From contig DFDT01000060.1 of the NCBI GenBank assembly GCA_002368865.1, positions 1-42,997 on the forward strand: a stretch of DNA of 42,997 nucleotides, given 5' to 3'. Made by a program: the position numbers and the translations under genes. Under the pieces are notes generated by a model. The model was not told the origin of the DNA. It searched no databases and was given only the letters and a program-made list of their open reading frames with translations. Origin of the DNA: Lachnospiraceae bacterium UBA3821 (GTDB lineage: Bacteria > Bacillota > Clostridia > Lachnospirales > Lachnospiraceae). This document shows, piece after piece, positions 29,765-37,014 of this stretch. How positions within the stretch are numbered: position 1 is the stretch's first letter; every line of letters begins with the position of its first letter.

Positions 29765-30249
29765 CAGATCAACTCCACCTTTTCAAAATACCGCATCAGG
29801 ATATCCGCACAATTCTCAATCCCCAACTTGGAGGTGTCTAAGATCATGTGATAATTGTTCACATCCCCCCAGAGTTTTCCGGTATTTTCATTATAATATG
29901 CCGCCCTCGCCTTGTCATTCTCTTCCAGCATGATCTTCGCGTCCTCATAGGACAGATCCTCTTTTTTCATGATGCGCTGAATGCGGTCTTCCCTGTCCGC
30001 CACAATATAAATATTGAACACATTCGGCTGGCCCGCCAGAATCTCCGACGCACACCGCCCCAGGATAATGCAGGGATTCTCCGCCAGCTTTTTGATCACC
30101 TCGGACTCCGTGGCATAAGAACTCTCCTCCATCTGATGTTCAATATAAGCTTTGTCATACACCGGAATGTCCAGCTTCTCAGATAACTCTTTCGCGATCA
30201 GGCTGGCACCCGTGCCAAACCTGCGGCTCATCGTAATCACCAGATTCAT
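29764..30249 (-). CDS. Cytidylate-kinase-like family protein
   Basis: A 161-residue P-loop-fold protein of the cytidylate-kinase-like family. The N-terminus ITMSRRFGTGASLIAKEL takes the place of the P loop, with GTGAS instead of canonical GxxGxGK[ST], so the lysine is missing. Later, GRCASEIL and an acidic lid-like segment (DREDRIQRIMKKE) match the family. True Cmk is about 220 residues; this is shorter and lacks the CMP-binding insert, so it is probably not the housekeeping enzyme. It is coupled to apbE and has its own promoter. Function unknown. Confidence 0.72.
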   Translation of the reverse strand: MNLVITMSRRFGTGASLIAKELSEKLDIPVYDKAYIEHQMEESSYATESEVIKKLAENPCIILGRCASEILAGQPNVFNIYIVADREDRIQRIMKKEDLSYEDAKIMLEENDKARAAYYNENTGKLWGDVNNYHMILDTSKLGIENCADILMRYFEKVELI

Positions 30250-30281
30250 CTGTATTCCTCCAAACGTATTCTCTCCCGCCT

Positions 30282-30310
30282 ATCATAACATATATTTTTC
30301 CACGGTACAA
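30282..30310 (-). promoter_or_regulatory. Promoter of the kinase-like/apbE unit
   Basis: On the minus strand TTGTAC (30310-30305) and TATGAT (30287-30282) are 17 bp apart, about 32 bp upstream of the ATG at 30249, with GGAGG just before the start codon. Confidence 0.55.
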
Positions 30311-30327
30311 GAACCCATTTTTTACAA

Positions 30328-31683
30328 CTATTTTTTCTCCGGGAACAGCTTCTTTCTGTATCCCCCACTCAAAAAAGGCGCCGCCAGCAACACCGCCTTG
30401 CACACATTGTCAGCGATCATACAATACCACACTTCCCGAAGCCCCAGATGCCAGATCCGCACACAGACATAAGTCAGCAGGATCCGCACGCCCCACATGC
30501 TGATCGTCTCCACATAAAACGCATATTTCGGTCTGCCCAACCCATAAAAAATACCCTCCATGACAACCATCAGCCCGAAAAACGGCTCCGAAAAAGCCAC
30601 CAGCCTTAACATTTCCGACCCGATCCTCGCCGCCTGCTCACTGGGGGTAAACAGACACATCAGCGGATACGCCGCAAAATACAGGACCACGCCGCTTAAA
30701 ATCATCATCCCGATGGTAAGCGCCACGCTCAGCCGGCACACCTGCTCAAATTTTTTCCGGTTTCCCTCTCCCAGCGAAATCCCTACCAGCGTGGAAGTCG
30801 CCATTCGAAGTCCATACCCCGGAATGTAAAAGATCGTCTCCGCCGTCACCGCGATCGAATGCGCCGCAAAAATGGTATTACCCATCCCCGTCACCAGACT
30901 GGCGAACACCACATATCCAAAGCAGGAAGCCACATTCGTGCCCAGCACCGGAATACTGATCCGCACACATTCCTCCGCGATAGGCCTGTCCCACCTGCAA
31001 TCCTTCCAGGCAAAGTGAAGAAGCTCCTTTTTGCGGAAAGCCGCAAACATGCAGATTCCCGCCAACCCATACGAAATCGCCGACGCGATGGCCGCGCCGT
31101 TTACTCCCAATGCCAGCGTATAGATCAGAACGTAATTCAGTCCCACATTCAGAAAATTGGCACACAGATTGATGACCATGGGCGTCTTCGCATCCTTTGT
31201 CGCCCGGATCGAAGCCCCCAGGATCGAACTGCAGGACCGGAATACCATGGGCACACTGATAATGAAAAAGTATGTGGAAGCCTGCTTCTGAATGGATACA
31301 TCCGCCCCCATCCACACCGGAATATAAGAGCTGAGCGCCATCGACACACCGCCCAGCACCAACCCGCATATCGCCGCCAAAAGCAACACCTGACTGGCAA
31401 CCCGCTTTATTTTCTCCTTATCCCCGCTGCCCACCGCCTGCGCGATCAGTGACAGCGCCGCAATGGACAATGCCGCCGGTACACTGCTGATCAGCCAGGT
31501 CACCGTAGTGGTCACACTGACACTGGCCGTGGCGTTCTCACCCAGCCTTCCCACCATAGCGGTATCCACATACTGCAACAGCGTAGAGAGCATCTGCTCC
31601 AATATGGTAGGAATCGATAGAGTCACCAACGACCAAAAGATACTTTGCCTGATTCCCTCTTTTTTGTTTTGTAACTCCTTCAC
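30328..31683 (-). CDS. MATE family efflux transporter
   Basis: A 451-residue transporter with twelve predicted membrane helices arranged as two homologous six-helix bundles. MATE proteins export cationic drugs or metabolites using a Na+ or H+ gradient. Seen: the conserved start of the first bundle (TLSIPTILEQMLSTLLQYVDTAMVG in parts), GENATASVSV, and in the second half GMGNTIFAAHSIA. The start is a GTG at 31683 with GGAAGGA about 12 nt upstream. It begins 29 bp after the stop of the unassigned membrane gene. The substrate cannot be inferred. Confidence 0.93.
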   Translation of the reverse strand: MKELQNKKEGIRQSIFWSLVTLSIPTILEQMLSTLLQYVDTAMVGRLGENATASVSVTTTVTWLISSVPAALSIAALSLIAQAVGSGDKEKIKRVASQVLLLAAICGLVLGGVSMALSSYIPVWMGADVSIQKQASTYFFIISVPMVFRSCSSILGASIRATKDAKTPMVINLCANFLNVGLNYVLIYTLALGVNGAAIASAISYGLAGICMFAAFRKKELLHFAWKDCRWDRPIAEECVRISIPVLGTNVASCFGYVVFASLVTGMGNTIFAAHSIAVTAETIFYIPGYGLRMATSTLVGISLGEGNRKKFEQVCRLSVALTIGMMILSGVVLYFAAYPLMCLFTPSEQAARIGSEMLRLVAFSEPFFGLMVVMEGIFYGLGRPKYAFYVETISMWGVRILLTYVCVRIWHLGLREVWYCMIADNVCKAVLLAAPFLSGGYRKKLFPEKK

Positions 31684-31712
31684 AGATCCACTCTATCCTT
31701 CCGTCATTTATC

Positions 31713-32327
31713 CTACAATATTGCCCAGAGCGCAAAAATAAGTGTCACTACCACAAGCACCAATATCGCCTTTCTGGCCCATGCCGGAAATTCTTCCGTC
31801 CTTTTCCTGAAAACAAAAAGAATGATTCCTACTGCAAGGATCAATATCCCTGCGATCAGCTTTACGATAGCGTCCCGGACGTAGTTGAGTTCAAGTACCC
31901 TGCCCGGTTCCAAAGCTGACTTATATCCGCTTTCAGCCGCATTATATGCAACCTGACCGGCTCTTTGTGCAAGCTCCTTCTCAACATCATGATCACCTGC
32001 CCGCTTTGCCAATCCCTTAATTGCCACACGATTCCCATTCGCCATACCATTTGAGTCAAAATGATCTGTAAGCCACTTTTTCCCTGCATGTATGGTATAA
32101 ATATCACCGGTTTCCTCATTGATTCCAATATAGTAATAATCTTTACCTGTTGGAATGATTCCGTTAATACTGTTTTCAACAACTAACAACTGCGCTGCTG
32201 CGTCAATAGACGTTTCATGAACATCCTTTGTGTTTGTTAAATCCATAATACTCATCACAAAGAACACGCCTATAAACGATGCCGCCAATATAATATATAA
32301 AATTGTTTTCAAAAATCTGTTTTTCAT
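31713..32327 (-). CDS. Unassigned membrane protein, three helices
   Basis: A 204-residue protein I do not recognise. Seen: one N-terminal helix (about 8-28), a soluble, probably extracytoplasmic domain (30-150) rich in small and charged residues, then two closely spaced helices (about 150-171 and 185-203), joined by a short basic loop RKRTEE. No catalytic motif is visible. Its ATG overlaps the stop of the next upstream gene (ATGA), so the pair is coupled. Codon use is more AT-rich than in the flanking housekeeping genes. The context with a zinc-ribbon membrane protein and a leucine-rich protein suggests an accessory module. Confidence 0.7.
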   Translation of the reverse strand: MKNRFLKTILYIILAASFIGVFFVMSIMDLTNTKDVHETSIDAAAQLLVVENSINGIIPTGKDYYYIGINEETGDIYTIHAGKKWLTDHFDSNGMANGNRVAIKGLAKRAGDHDVEKELAQRAGQVAYNAAESGYKSALEPGRVLELNYVRDAIVKLIAGILILAVGIILFVFRKRTEEFPAWARKAILVLVVVTLIFALWAIL

Positions 32328-32797
32328 TCAGATGTCCCTTCCCGAAGATATCCTAAATTTTTTAGTTTCCAGATGTACTCATCATTACTGATACGAACCC
32401 TGGATTCTTCCAGCAATCTCTCATATTTTCGCTTTTTGCTTCCTGTGAGAATTCGGATCACATCAATGATTGCTCCGATTATCAACGCAAGACCTGACAA
32501 CAGGATCACCGTCGGCAGAAACCACTGCATAGAATCGGGTGTTCCAAGCATACGCATTCCAAACAGGTAAAATCCTCTCCACGCTATCAAAGCACCGATA
32601 ATAAACAGAAAAATTCCGTTTGTTACTTTGAATTCTGCCTCCGGAATCCCTTCGATCGCCAACTCGTGACATCTTGGGTCTATGTATTCCTTCCCGCATT
32701 TTTTGCAGCATGCCACAGGACTTTTATATTTCCTTTCATATTTTTCATACTTGAGTAGTTTTCTTCCACAATTTTTACAATATATTTCGTATGCCAT
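32324..32797 (-). CDS. Zinc-ribbon membrane protein, unassigned
   Basis: A 157-residue protein. The N-terminus carries two CxxC knuckles (CKNCG at about 7-11 and CCKKCG at about 30-35) forming a zinc ribbon, followed by two membrane helices (about 63-82 and 92-115) and a basic cytoplasmic tail. This zinc-ribbon plus two-helix plan is common in clostridial proteins of unknown function. AGAGGGA precedes the ATG by 5 nt. It overlaps the leucine-rich gene upstream by 23 bp and the three-helix gene downstream by 4 bp, so the three form one transcript. Confidence 0.72.
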   Translation of the reverse strand: MAYEIYCKNCGRKLLKYEKYERKYKSPVACCKKCGKEYIDPRCHELAIEGIPEAEFKVTNGIFLFIIGALIAWRGFYLFGMRMLGTPDSMQWFLPTVILLSGLALIIGAIIDVIRILTGSKKRKYERLLEESRVRISNDEYIWKLKNLGYLREGTSE

Positions 32798-33320
32798 AAT
32801 GATCCCTCTTTATTCTCTTATGGTTTATAATTACTTCAGAGATATACAAACCCTGTTCTACCAGCGGCTTCCCATCGAGATTTTTATCCGAATTGATACA
32901 GATTCCTTCTATCAACAGAAACAGGCGCTTATGAATATCGGATTCCGAGTCATACAGTCTTTTCCGTTCCTGTATTAATCTGCTCAACGGATCTAGGGAC
33001 TCTATATGCGAGTCTGCAATATACAATTGGGTAAGATGGTTCAAATTCTTTATAAAATCAAGCGAATAAATATTTGCCCCTGAATAAATGTACAGTTGCT
33101 CCAATCCAATCATCTCATCAATAAAACCATAGTCGGACAAGTCACAGCCGATGACCAGTGTTTCTATGTCAGCCTTATTCTCAATCTCACCTATTTTATC
33201 AGCCGCCACACTCTCTGCGGGCATGCGAAAATTATAACAGATAGAATCATGTTTCCACGGAAAACCATAAGAACATGTTTTTGGATTAATGCTGTCTTTT
33301 TCTATTAGTATCCGTCTCAT
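32775..33320 (-). CDS. Leucine-rich-repeat-like small protein
   Basis: A 181-residue soluble protein with two or three leucine-rich-repeat-like units: IETLVIGCDLSDYGFID, LEQLYIYSGANIYSLDFI and LTQLYIADSHIESLDPL (about residues 52-115). These match the short LRR pattern LxxLxIxxxxI. The N-terminus holds two Cys and aromatic residues; the C-terminus is charged. LRRs mediate protein binding; no partner is evident. The start has GAGGGGGAG about 5 nt upstream, and a hairpin sits just before that site. It is the first gene of the three-gene accessory unit. Function unknown. Confidence 0.65.
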   Translation of the reverse strand: MRRILIEKDSINPKTCSYGFPWKHDSICYNFRMPAESVAADKIGEIENKADIETLVIGCDLSDYGFIDEMIGLEQLYIYSGANIYSLDFIKNLNHLTQLYIADSHIESLDPLSRLIQERKRLYDSESDIHKRLFLLIEGICINSDKNLDGKPLVEQGLYISEVIINHKRIKRDHYGIRNIL

Positions 33321-33337
33321 ATTACTCCCCCTCGTAT

Positions 33338-33378
33338 AATAAGCCTATACCCCCAGATATACAGGGTCTGGGCTTATT
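33338..33378 (-). promoter_or_regulatory. Hairpin in the leader of the LRR gene
   Basis: On the minus strand AATAAG...CTTATT forms an outer stem and CCCAGA/TCTGGG an inner stem with a bulge; an alternative pairing AATAAGCC/GGCTTATT competes with it. The structure ends 17 bp before the LRR start codon and begins at the stop codon of a 15-codon ORF. It may be an attenuator, an RNA leader element or the end of a small mobile element. Confidence 0.4.
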
Positions 33379-33421
33379 CATTTCTGTGGTATAGAGAGTC
33401 AGTTCTGGAGTGTCTCTCCAT
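33374..33421 (-). CDS. Possible 15-residue leader ORF
   Basis: ATG with GAGGG 7 nt upstream opens a 15-codon frame (MERHSRTDSLYHRNE) whose TAA lies in the first arm of the hairpin before the LRR gene. The frame is also open for about 14 codons upstream of the ATG, so it could be a decayed protein end instead. Too short to prove coding. Confidence 0.2.
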   Translation of the reverse strand: MERHSRTDSLYHRNE

Positions 33422-33447
33422 AATCAATCCCTCTATACGATTAATAG

Positions 33448-33609
33448 TTACAAATTTCTGTAGTCAAGAGCTCCCGGACGCTTATATAATAGAGTCCATA
33501 GGATATGTCCAAAGGGTACCGCTGATTCCCCTCGTTTGATTGTTGCATTCGTTGTCAAAGGCAGGAAATCCAAATTCATGTGGACAATATTTTCTGTTTC
33601 CTTCATCAT
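33448..33609 (-). CDS. Possible 53-residue small ORF
   Basis: A small frame starting at a double ATG, with a weak GGAAAG about 5 nt upstream and a stop codon shortly before. It reads like protein (LTTNATIKRGESAVPFGHI, then LYKRPGALDYRNL). It matches no family I know. It may be a fragment of a larger gene or part of a dispersed element bounded by the hairpins on either side. Confidence 0.25.
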   Translation of the reverse strand: MMKETENIVHMNLDFLPLTTNATIKRGESAVPFGHILWTLLYKRPGALDYRNL

Positions 33610-33633
33610 CTGACTTTCCGCTCACTCTATTCG

Positions 33634-33650
33634 CCCCAGCATAGCTGGGG
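33634..33650. repeat. Hairpin CCCCAGC-ATA-GCTGGGG
   Basis: A perfect 7-bp GC stem with a 3-nt loop. Toward the right strand a GTTTAGGTTTTT follows. It resembles the subterminal hairpins of IS200/IS605-type elements, or could be a terminator read rightward. No transposase is present. Confidence 0.35.
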
Positions 33651-33661
33651 GTTTAGGTTTT

Positions 33662-33951
33662 TCAATAATCCCCGGGAGAAATACAAAGAGAGTGCAGGCT
33701 GTCCAGCAGGACAACGGCATCGTCATAACGGTTATCATTGTAAAGGGAAATCGCGCGCATCAGTGATTTTCGCGCCTTCCTGTCATCCTTGAACGCATCT
33801 CCTCAAAAATGCCGTTTCGTCTGCGAAAACCGAAAATCGCACAAATGTAGATCGCGATAACGTATGTTCCCTTTATCAGCAGTTTTGTATTGGACGGATC
33901 GTTGATCAACGTGGCAATCTCTACTCCTGCTATGAGGATCAGAATTATCCC
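33662..33951 (-). pseudogene. Frameshifted TM-TPR-like gene remnant
   Basis: Two adjacent minus-strand frames join into one protein-like product. Frame one reads LILIAGVEIATLIN, then LLIKGTYVIAIYICAIFGFRR and GIFEE, a membrane helix with a basic edge. About one base out of frame it continues as DAFKDDRKARKSLMRA, then ISLYNDNRYDDAVVLLDSL, a tetratricopeptide-like helix pair, ending in TGA at 33662. The frame break lies near 33800-33810. There is an in-frame stop just before the first frame and no clear start, so the gene is both truncated and frameshifted. The parent family cannot be named beyond TPR-like. Confidence 0.6.
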
Positions 33952-33967
33952 TCAAACTATAACCCGA

Positions 33968-34004
33968 CAAAAAAAGCATTAAAAATGTAGTATTTTTAAT
34001 GCTT
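33968..34004 (-). terminator. Terminator of tRNA-Arg
   Basis: A 12-bp stem (33974-33985 with 33993-34004) around a short loop, followed on the minus strand by a run of seven T, 5 bp past the tRNA 3' end. It probably closes the parB-DUF4446-serS-DUF3881-tRNA transcript as well. Confidence 0.85.
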
Positions 34005-34008
34005 GAAA

Positions 34009-34081
34009 CGTTGGTGAGGCGACTCGAACGCCCGATCTTTCGCTTAGGAGGCGACTGCACTATCCACTGTGCTACACCAAC
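34009..34081 (-). tRNA. tRNA-Arg (anticodon CCU)
   Basis: A 73-nt cloverleaf. Acceptor arm GTTGGTG pairs with CACCAAC; the D arm starts TAGCACAGTGGATAGTGC; the anticodon stem TCGC/GCGA encloses the loop CTCCTAA with anticodon CCT; the T arm holds GTTCGAGTC. It reads AGG codons. The 3' CCA is not encoded, since the next bases are GTTTC including the discriminator G. It begins 5 bp after the stop of the DUF3881-like gene and may be co-transcribed with serS. Confidence 0.95.
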
Positions 34082-34086
34082 TTATA

Positions 34087-34971
34087 CTAGTCCTCCGGGA
34101 AATTAATATATCCCTGCAGCCAGATCACGCCCTTAAACCGGCGGCCGACTTTCGGTTCCCCGAACAAATCTATTATATTGATTGCGACGTCAAATGTCAA
34201 CTCATTACAACAAATTGTCAGCACGTAAATCTGCTCTCCGGTGATATGGTTCACCGCAAGTCTGATCCCAACGATCTCGCCCAGCACCGAGTACTGGTCG
34301 CACTCCACCCCGTAAGGCATAAAGTACGTGTCCACCATGCTGAAGACATCTTCCTTGTGAATTCTTCTGGAGATGGAAGTATACAGATCCATGTCCTCCA
34401 ATGTCAATGTCTCGATAGCGTCCTCGTCGCCCTTCTTCGCAGCCGCCAACAGATTCGTGCGGTTCACGGAATCCTTCCGGACCTGCTCCTTCTGCATCTC
34501 GTCCTTCATGATCGGCAGCATCACAGATCCGTTTAACGCTAACGCCGACATCGTCACCGAGGTCCCCCGCACCGGCAGTTTTCCCAGAGATTGTGCCTTC
34601 ACATATGGGATCATGTTCCGCAGATAAAAGATCAGCGAGATTCCAACCTTGATATCATCGCACACACCCGCATAGGATTCCCTTGCCGCGTGCCGCTCCA
34701 CGGACACATCCTCATAAGAAGTGACCCCGCTTCCCTCCAGATAAGGAAAATAATAATCATAGATAAACTTATCCTCCTCATCGAACTCGCCGCACACCGC
34801 AATCCCCATCCCACTGGCGAAATTTTTGCGGAATTCTCCCAGCATAATGTCTTCCTTATTCGTCGTGTAAGCCCGCTCATCCGAATGCATCACTACATCC
34901 GTCAGAATGTCCTTCAGCTTTTTCCTGTCATTCAGCTCACTGAACCCGATCGCCCGTAAGAATCTATGCAA
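34087..34971 (-). CDS. DUF3881-like conserved protein
   Basis: A cytoplasmic protein of a family I recognise as DUF3881, found mainly in Lachnospiraceae; function unknown. Seen: HRFLRAIGFSEL at the start, FASGMGIAVCGEFDE, YYFPYLEGSGVTSYE and ERHAARESYAGVCDD in the first 120 residues, a Ser/Met-rich middle and a beta-rich C-terminus. I choose a TTG start at 34971 (294 residues), because family members begin at this point and AAGGTG lies 6 nt upstream. An ATG at 35052 would add 27 basic residues and overlap the serS stop by 11 bp. It lies between serS and tRNA-Arg. Confidence 0.75.
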   Translation of the reverse strand: MHRFLRAIGFSELNDRKKLKDILTDVVMHSDERAYTTNKEDIMLGEFRKNFASGMGIAVCGEFDEEDKFIYDYYFPYLEGSGVTSYEDVSVERHAARESYAGVCDDIKVGISLIFYLRNMIPYVKAQSLGKLPVRGTSVTMSALALNGSVMLPIMKDEMQKEQVRKDSVNRTNLLAAAKKGDEDAIETLTLEDMDLYTSISRRIHKEDVFSMVDTYFMPYGVECDQYSVLGEIVGIRLAVNHITGEQIYVLTICCNELTFDVAINIIDLFGEPKVGRRFKGVIWLQGYINFPED

Positions 34972-35041
34972 AAATTTCACCTTCTTTCTGTGAGTAAAAT
35001 TCAATAAAAAACTCTTTTTTTTGACAAATGTGTCATTTTTT

Positions 35042-36376
35042 CTATTTCGCATTCGTCGGATAAATCTTCTCTTTCCCGCCCATATAAGGTCTCAGCGCTT
35101 CGGGAATATCGATCGTTCCGTCTGCATTCACATTGTTCTCCAAAAATGCGATCAATCCTCTGGGAGTTGCAAGCACTGTATTATTTAAGGTATGCACATA
35201 GTAAGTCCCGTTTTCACCCTTGGTACGGATACCCAATCTTCTCGCCTGTGCATCGCCCAGCGTCGAGCAGGAACCAACCTCAAAGTACTTCTGCTGTCTG
35301 GGACTCCATGCTTCCACGTCACAAGACTTCACCTTCAGATCCGCCAGATCGCCGCTGCAGCACTCCAGAGTACGCACCGGAATATCCAGACTTCTGAAGA
35401 ACTCTACGGTGTAAGACCACATCTTGTCATACCACTCCATGGAATCCTCAGGTCTGCACAGCACCACCATCTCCTGCTTTTCAAACTGATGCACACGATA
35501 CACACCGCGCTCCTCGATTCCGTGGGATCCAACTTCCTTACGGAAACAAGGCGAATAGGAAGTCATCGTGATCGGCAGATTCTTCTCCTCCACGATCTGT
35601 CCCTTGAATTTACCGATCATGGAATGCTCGGAGGTACCGATTAAGTATAAGTCCTCACCTTCAATTTTATACATCATTGCTTCCATCTCGGCAAAACTCA
35701 TGACTCCGTTTACCACACTGCTGCGGATCATGAAAGGAGGAATACAATAAGTAAATCCCTTGTCGATCATGAAATCTCTCGCATAGCTGATCATGGCGGA
35801 ATGGATCCTCGCCGCATCACCGATCAGATAATAAAAACCGTTTCCGCTGGTGCGGCCTGCCGCATCCTTGTCCAGACCGGAAATACTGTCCAGAATATCC
35901 GCATGATAAGGCACCTCAAAGTCAGGCACCACAGGGTCACCGTACTTCTGGATCTCCACATTCTCGCTGTCATCTTTACCGATGGGTACGGAAGGATCAA
36001 TGATGTTCGGGATCTTCATCATGATATTGGTCACCTTCTCCTGCAACTCGCCTTCCAGTACCTCCAACTCAGCCAGACGCTTTGCGCCCGCTTCCACCAA
36101 AGCCTTCTTCTCCTCTACCTCTTTCTTCTTTGCATTAGCTTCCTCAGTATTTCCCTCTTTTTCCAGCTTCTTGATCTGACCCATAATGCCGCCGATTTCT
36201 TTAGAAACCTTATTGCGGTTCGCACGCAGATCATCTGCTTCCTGCTGAGCTTTTCTGTTTTCCGCATCCAGAGCGATCACCTCATCCACCAATGTGATCT
36301 TCTCGTCCTGGAATTTCTTTTTGATGTTCTCCTTCACCAGATCCGGATTCTCTCTCAAAAATTTAATGTCGATCAT
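35042..36376 (-). CDS. serS: Seryl-tRNA synthetase
   Basis: A 444-residue class II synthetase that charges tRNA-Ser. Residues 1-110 form the antiparallel coiled-coil arm that binds the long variable arm of tRNA-Ser (start MIDIKFLRENPDLVKENI). The catalytic core follows with motif 2 (SPCFRKEVGSHG, then GVYRVHQFEKQE) and a motif 3 variant reading NNTVLATPRGLIAFLEN instead of the common SGLAVGR form, as seen in a clostridial subgroup. GGAGG lies about 9 nt before the ATG. The 56-bp space upstream is too short for a T-box, so expression probably depends on the parB operon. Confidence 0.96.
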   Translation of the reverse strand: MIDIKFLRENPDLVKENIKKKFQDEKITLVDEVIALDAENRKAQQEADDLRANRNKVSKEIGGIMGQIKKLEKEGNTEEANAKKKEVEEKKALVEAGAKRLAELEVLEGELQEKVTNIMMKIPNIIDPSVPIGKDDSENVEIQKYGDPVVPDFEVPYHADILDSISGLDKDAAGRTSGNGFYYLIGDAARIHSAMISYARDFMIDKGFTYCIPPFMIRSSVVNGVMSFAEMEAMMYKIEGEDLYLIGTSEHSMIGKFKGQIVEEKNLPITMTSYSPCFRKEVGSHGIEERGVYRVHQFEKQEMVVLCRPEDSMEWYDKMWSYTVEFFRSLDIPVRTLECCSGDLADLKVKSCDVEAWSPRQQKYFEVGSCSTLGDAQARRLGIRTKGENGTYYVHTLNNTVLATPRGLIAFLENNVNADGTIDIPEALRPYMGGKEKIYPTNAK

Positions 36377-36432
36377 TTTTATTATCCTCCATTTTGCCTC
36401 ACGGCTTATTTCTATCTTAACTTATTCTTGAC

Positions 36433-37014
36433 TTATCTTGACTTTCTGTCTTCCTTCACTCTGTCGGTCACTTCCTTTACGACAGGGTTTTCACCGGTAT
36501 TTCCCAGAGCTTTCTCCAAAGCCTTTTCCTCTTCTTTGCCCAAATCCAGCTTACACTCACCGTTTTTGATCGTCTTCGTGTAACAGTAGCAGCCGTCCGT
36601 GCTGTGTACCGAATTCATCACAAAACCATTATTGTTCTCATCTAAGAGCGCCAGGCAAAAACTCAGTTTCCCGCCCATCTGGTTAAATGCATCATATTTT
36701 ACAATGCCCAATTTCTGATAAGCGGATTCCGTCTTTTTGTACAGAGTCTTGATGTCCTTGCGATTTTTTTCGGATTCATCTTTCAAAAACTCATTATCCT
36801 CAAAAAGCTTGGCAATATCCTCCTCCAGACTGCTGCCGTCCTTTCCCGCAGTAAATCTGGAAAGTCTCGTCTTCAGACGATTGACCTTTTGCATCTGCAA
36901 GATCAAAAGAATCAAAAGAATGATCACCAATACCGCCAGCACAATCATGCCGATCACCAGATATCCGGCATCCAGTCCCCCAAGACCCATCTGCTGTAAT
37001 AGCGCTGTATTCAT
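36433..37014 (-). CDS. DUF4446 family protein
   Basis: A 193-residue protein conserved next to parB in Firmicutes. Seen: one membrane helix (about 20-42), a charged coiled coil (about 45-95), then a compact domain with YDAFNQMGGKLSFCLALLDE and GFVMNSVHS, characteristic of DUF4446. Function is unknown; the constant link to parB suggests a chromosome- or envelope-related role. Its ATG directly follows the parB stop with no gap, which implies coupling. Confidence 0.9.
   Translation of the reverse strand: MNTALLQQMGLGGLDAGYLVIGMIVLAVLVIILLILLILQMQKVNRLKTRLSRFTAGKDGSSLEEDIAKLFEDNEFLKDESEKNRKDIKTLYKKTESAYQKLGIVKYDAFNQMGGKLSFCLALLDENNNGFVMNSVHSTDGCYCYTKTIKNGECKLDLGKEEEKALEKALGNTGENPVVKEVTDRVKEDRKSR

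Noticed and set aside
33340..33660. TnpB omega-RNA or CRISPR-like array
   Set aside because: No repeats at regular spacing, no conserved right-end guide scaffold that I recognise and no nuclease gene nearby.
33803..34060. Leftward 85-codon ORF overlapping tRNA-Arg
   Set aside because: It runs through the tRNA and its terminator; the adjacent frame gives the better membrane-TPR remnant.
36377..36432. T-box leader for serS
   Set aside because: Only 56 bp separate serS from DUF4446, with no room for a T-box stem or antiterminator.
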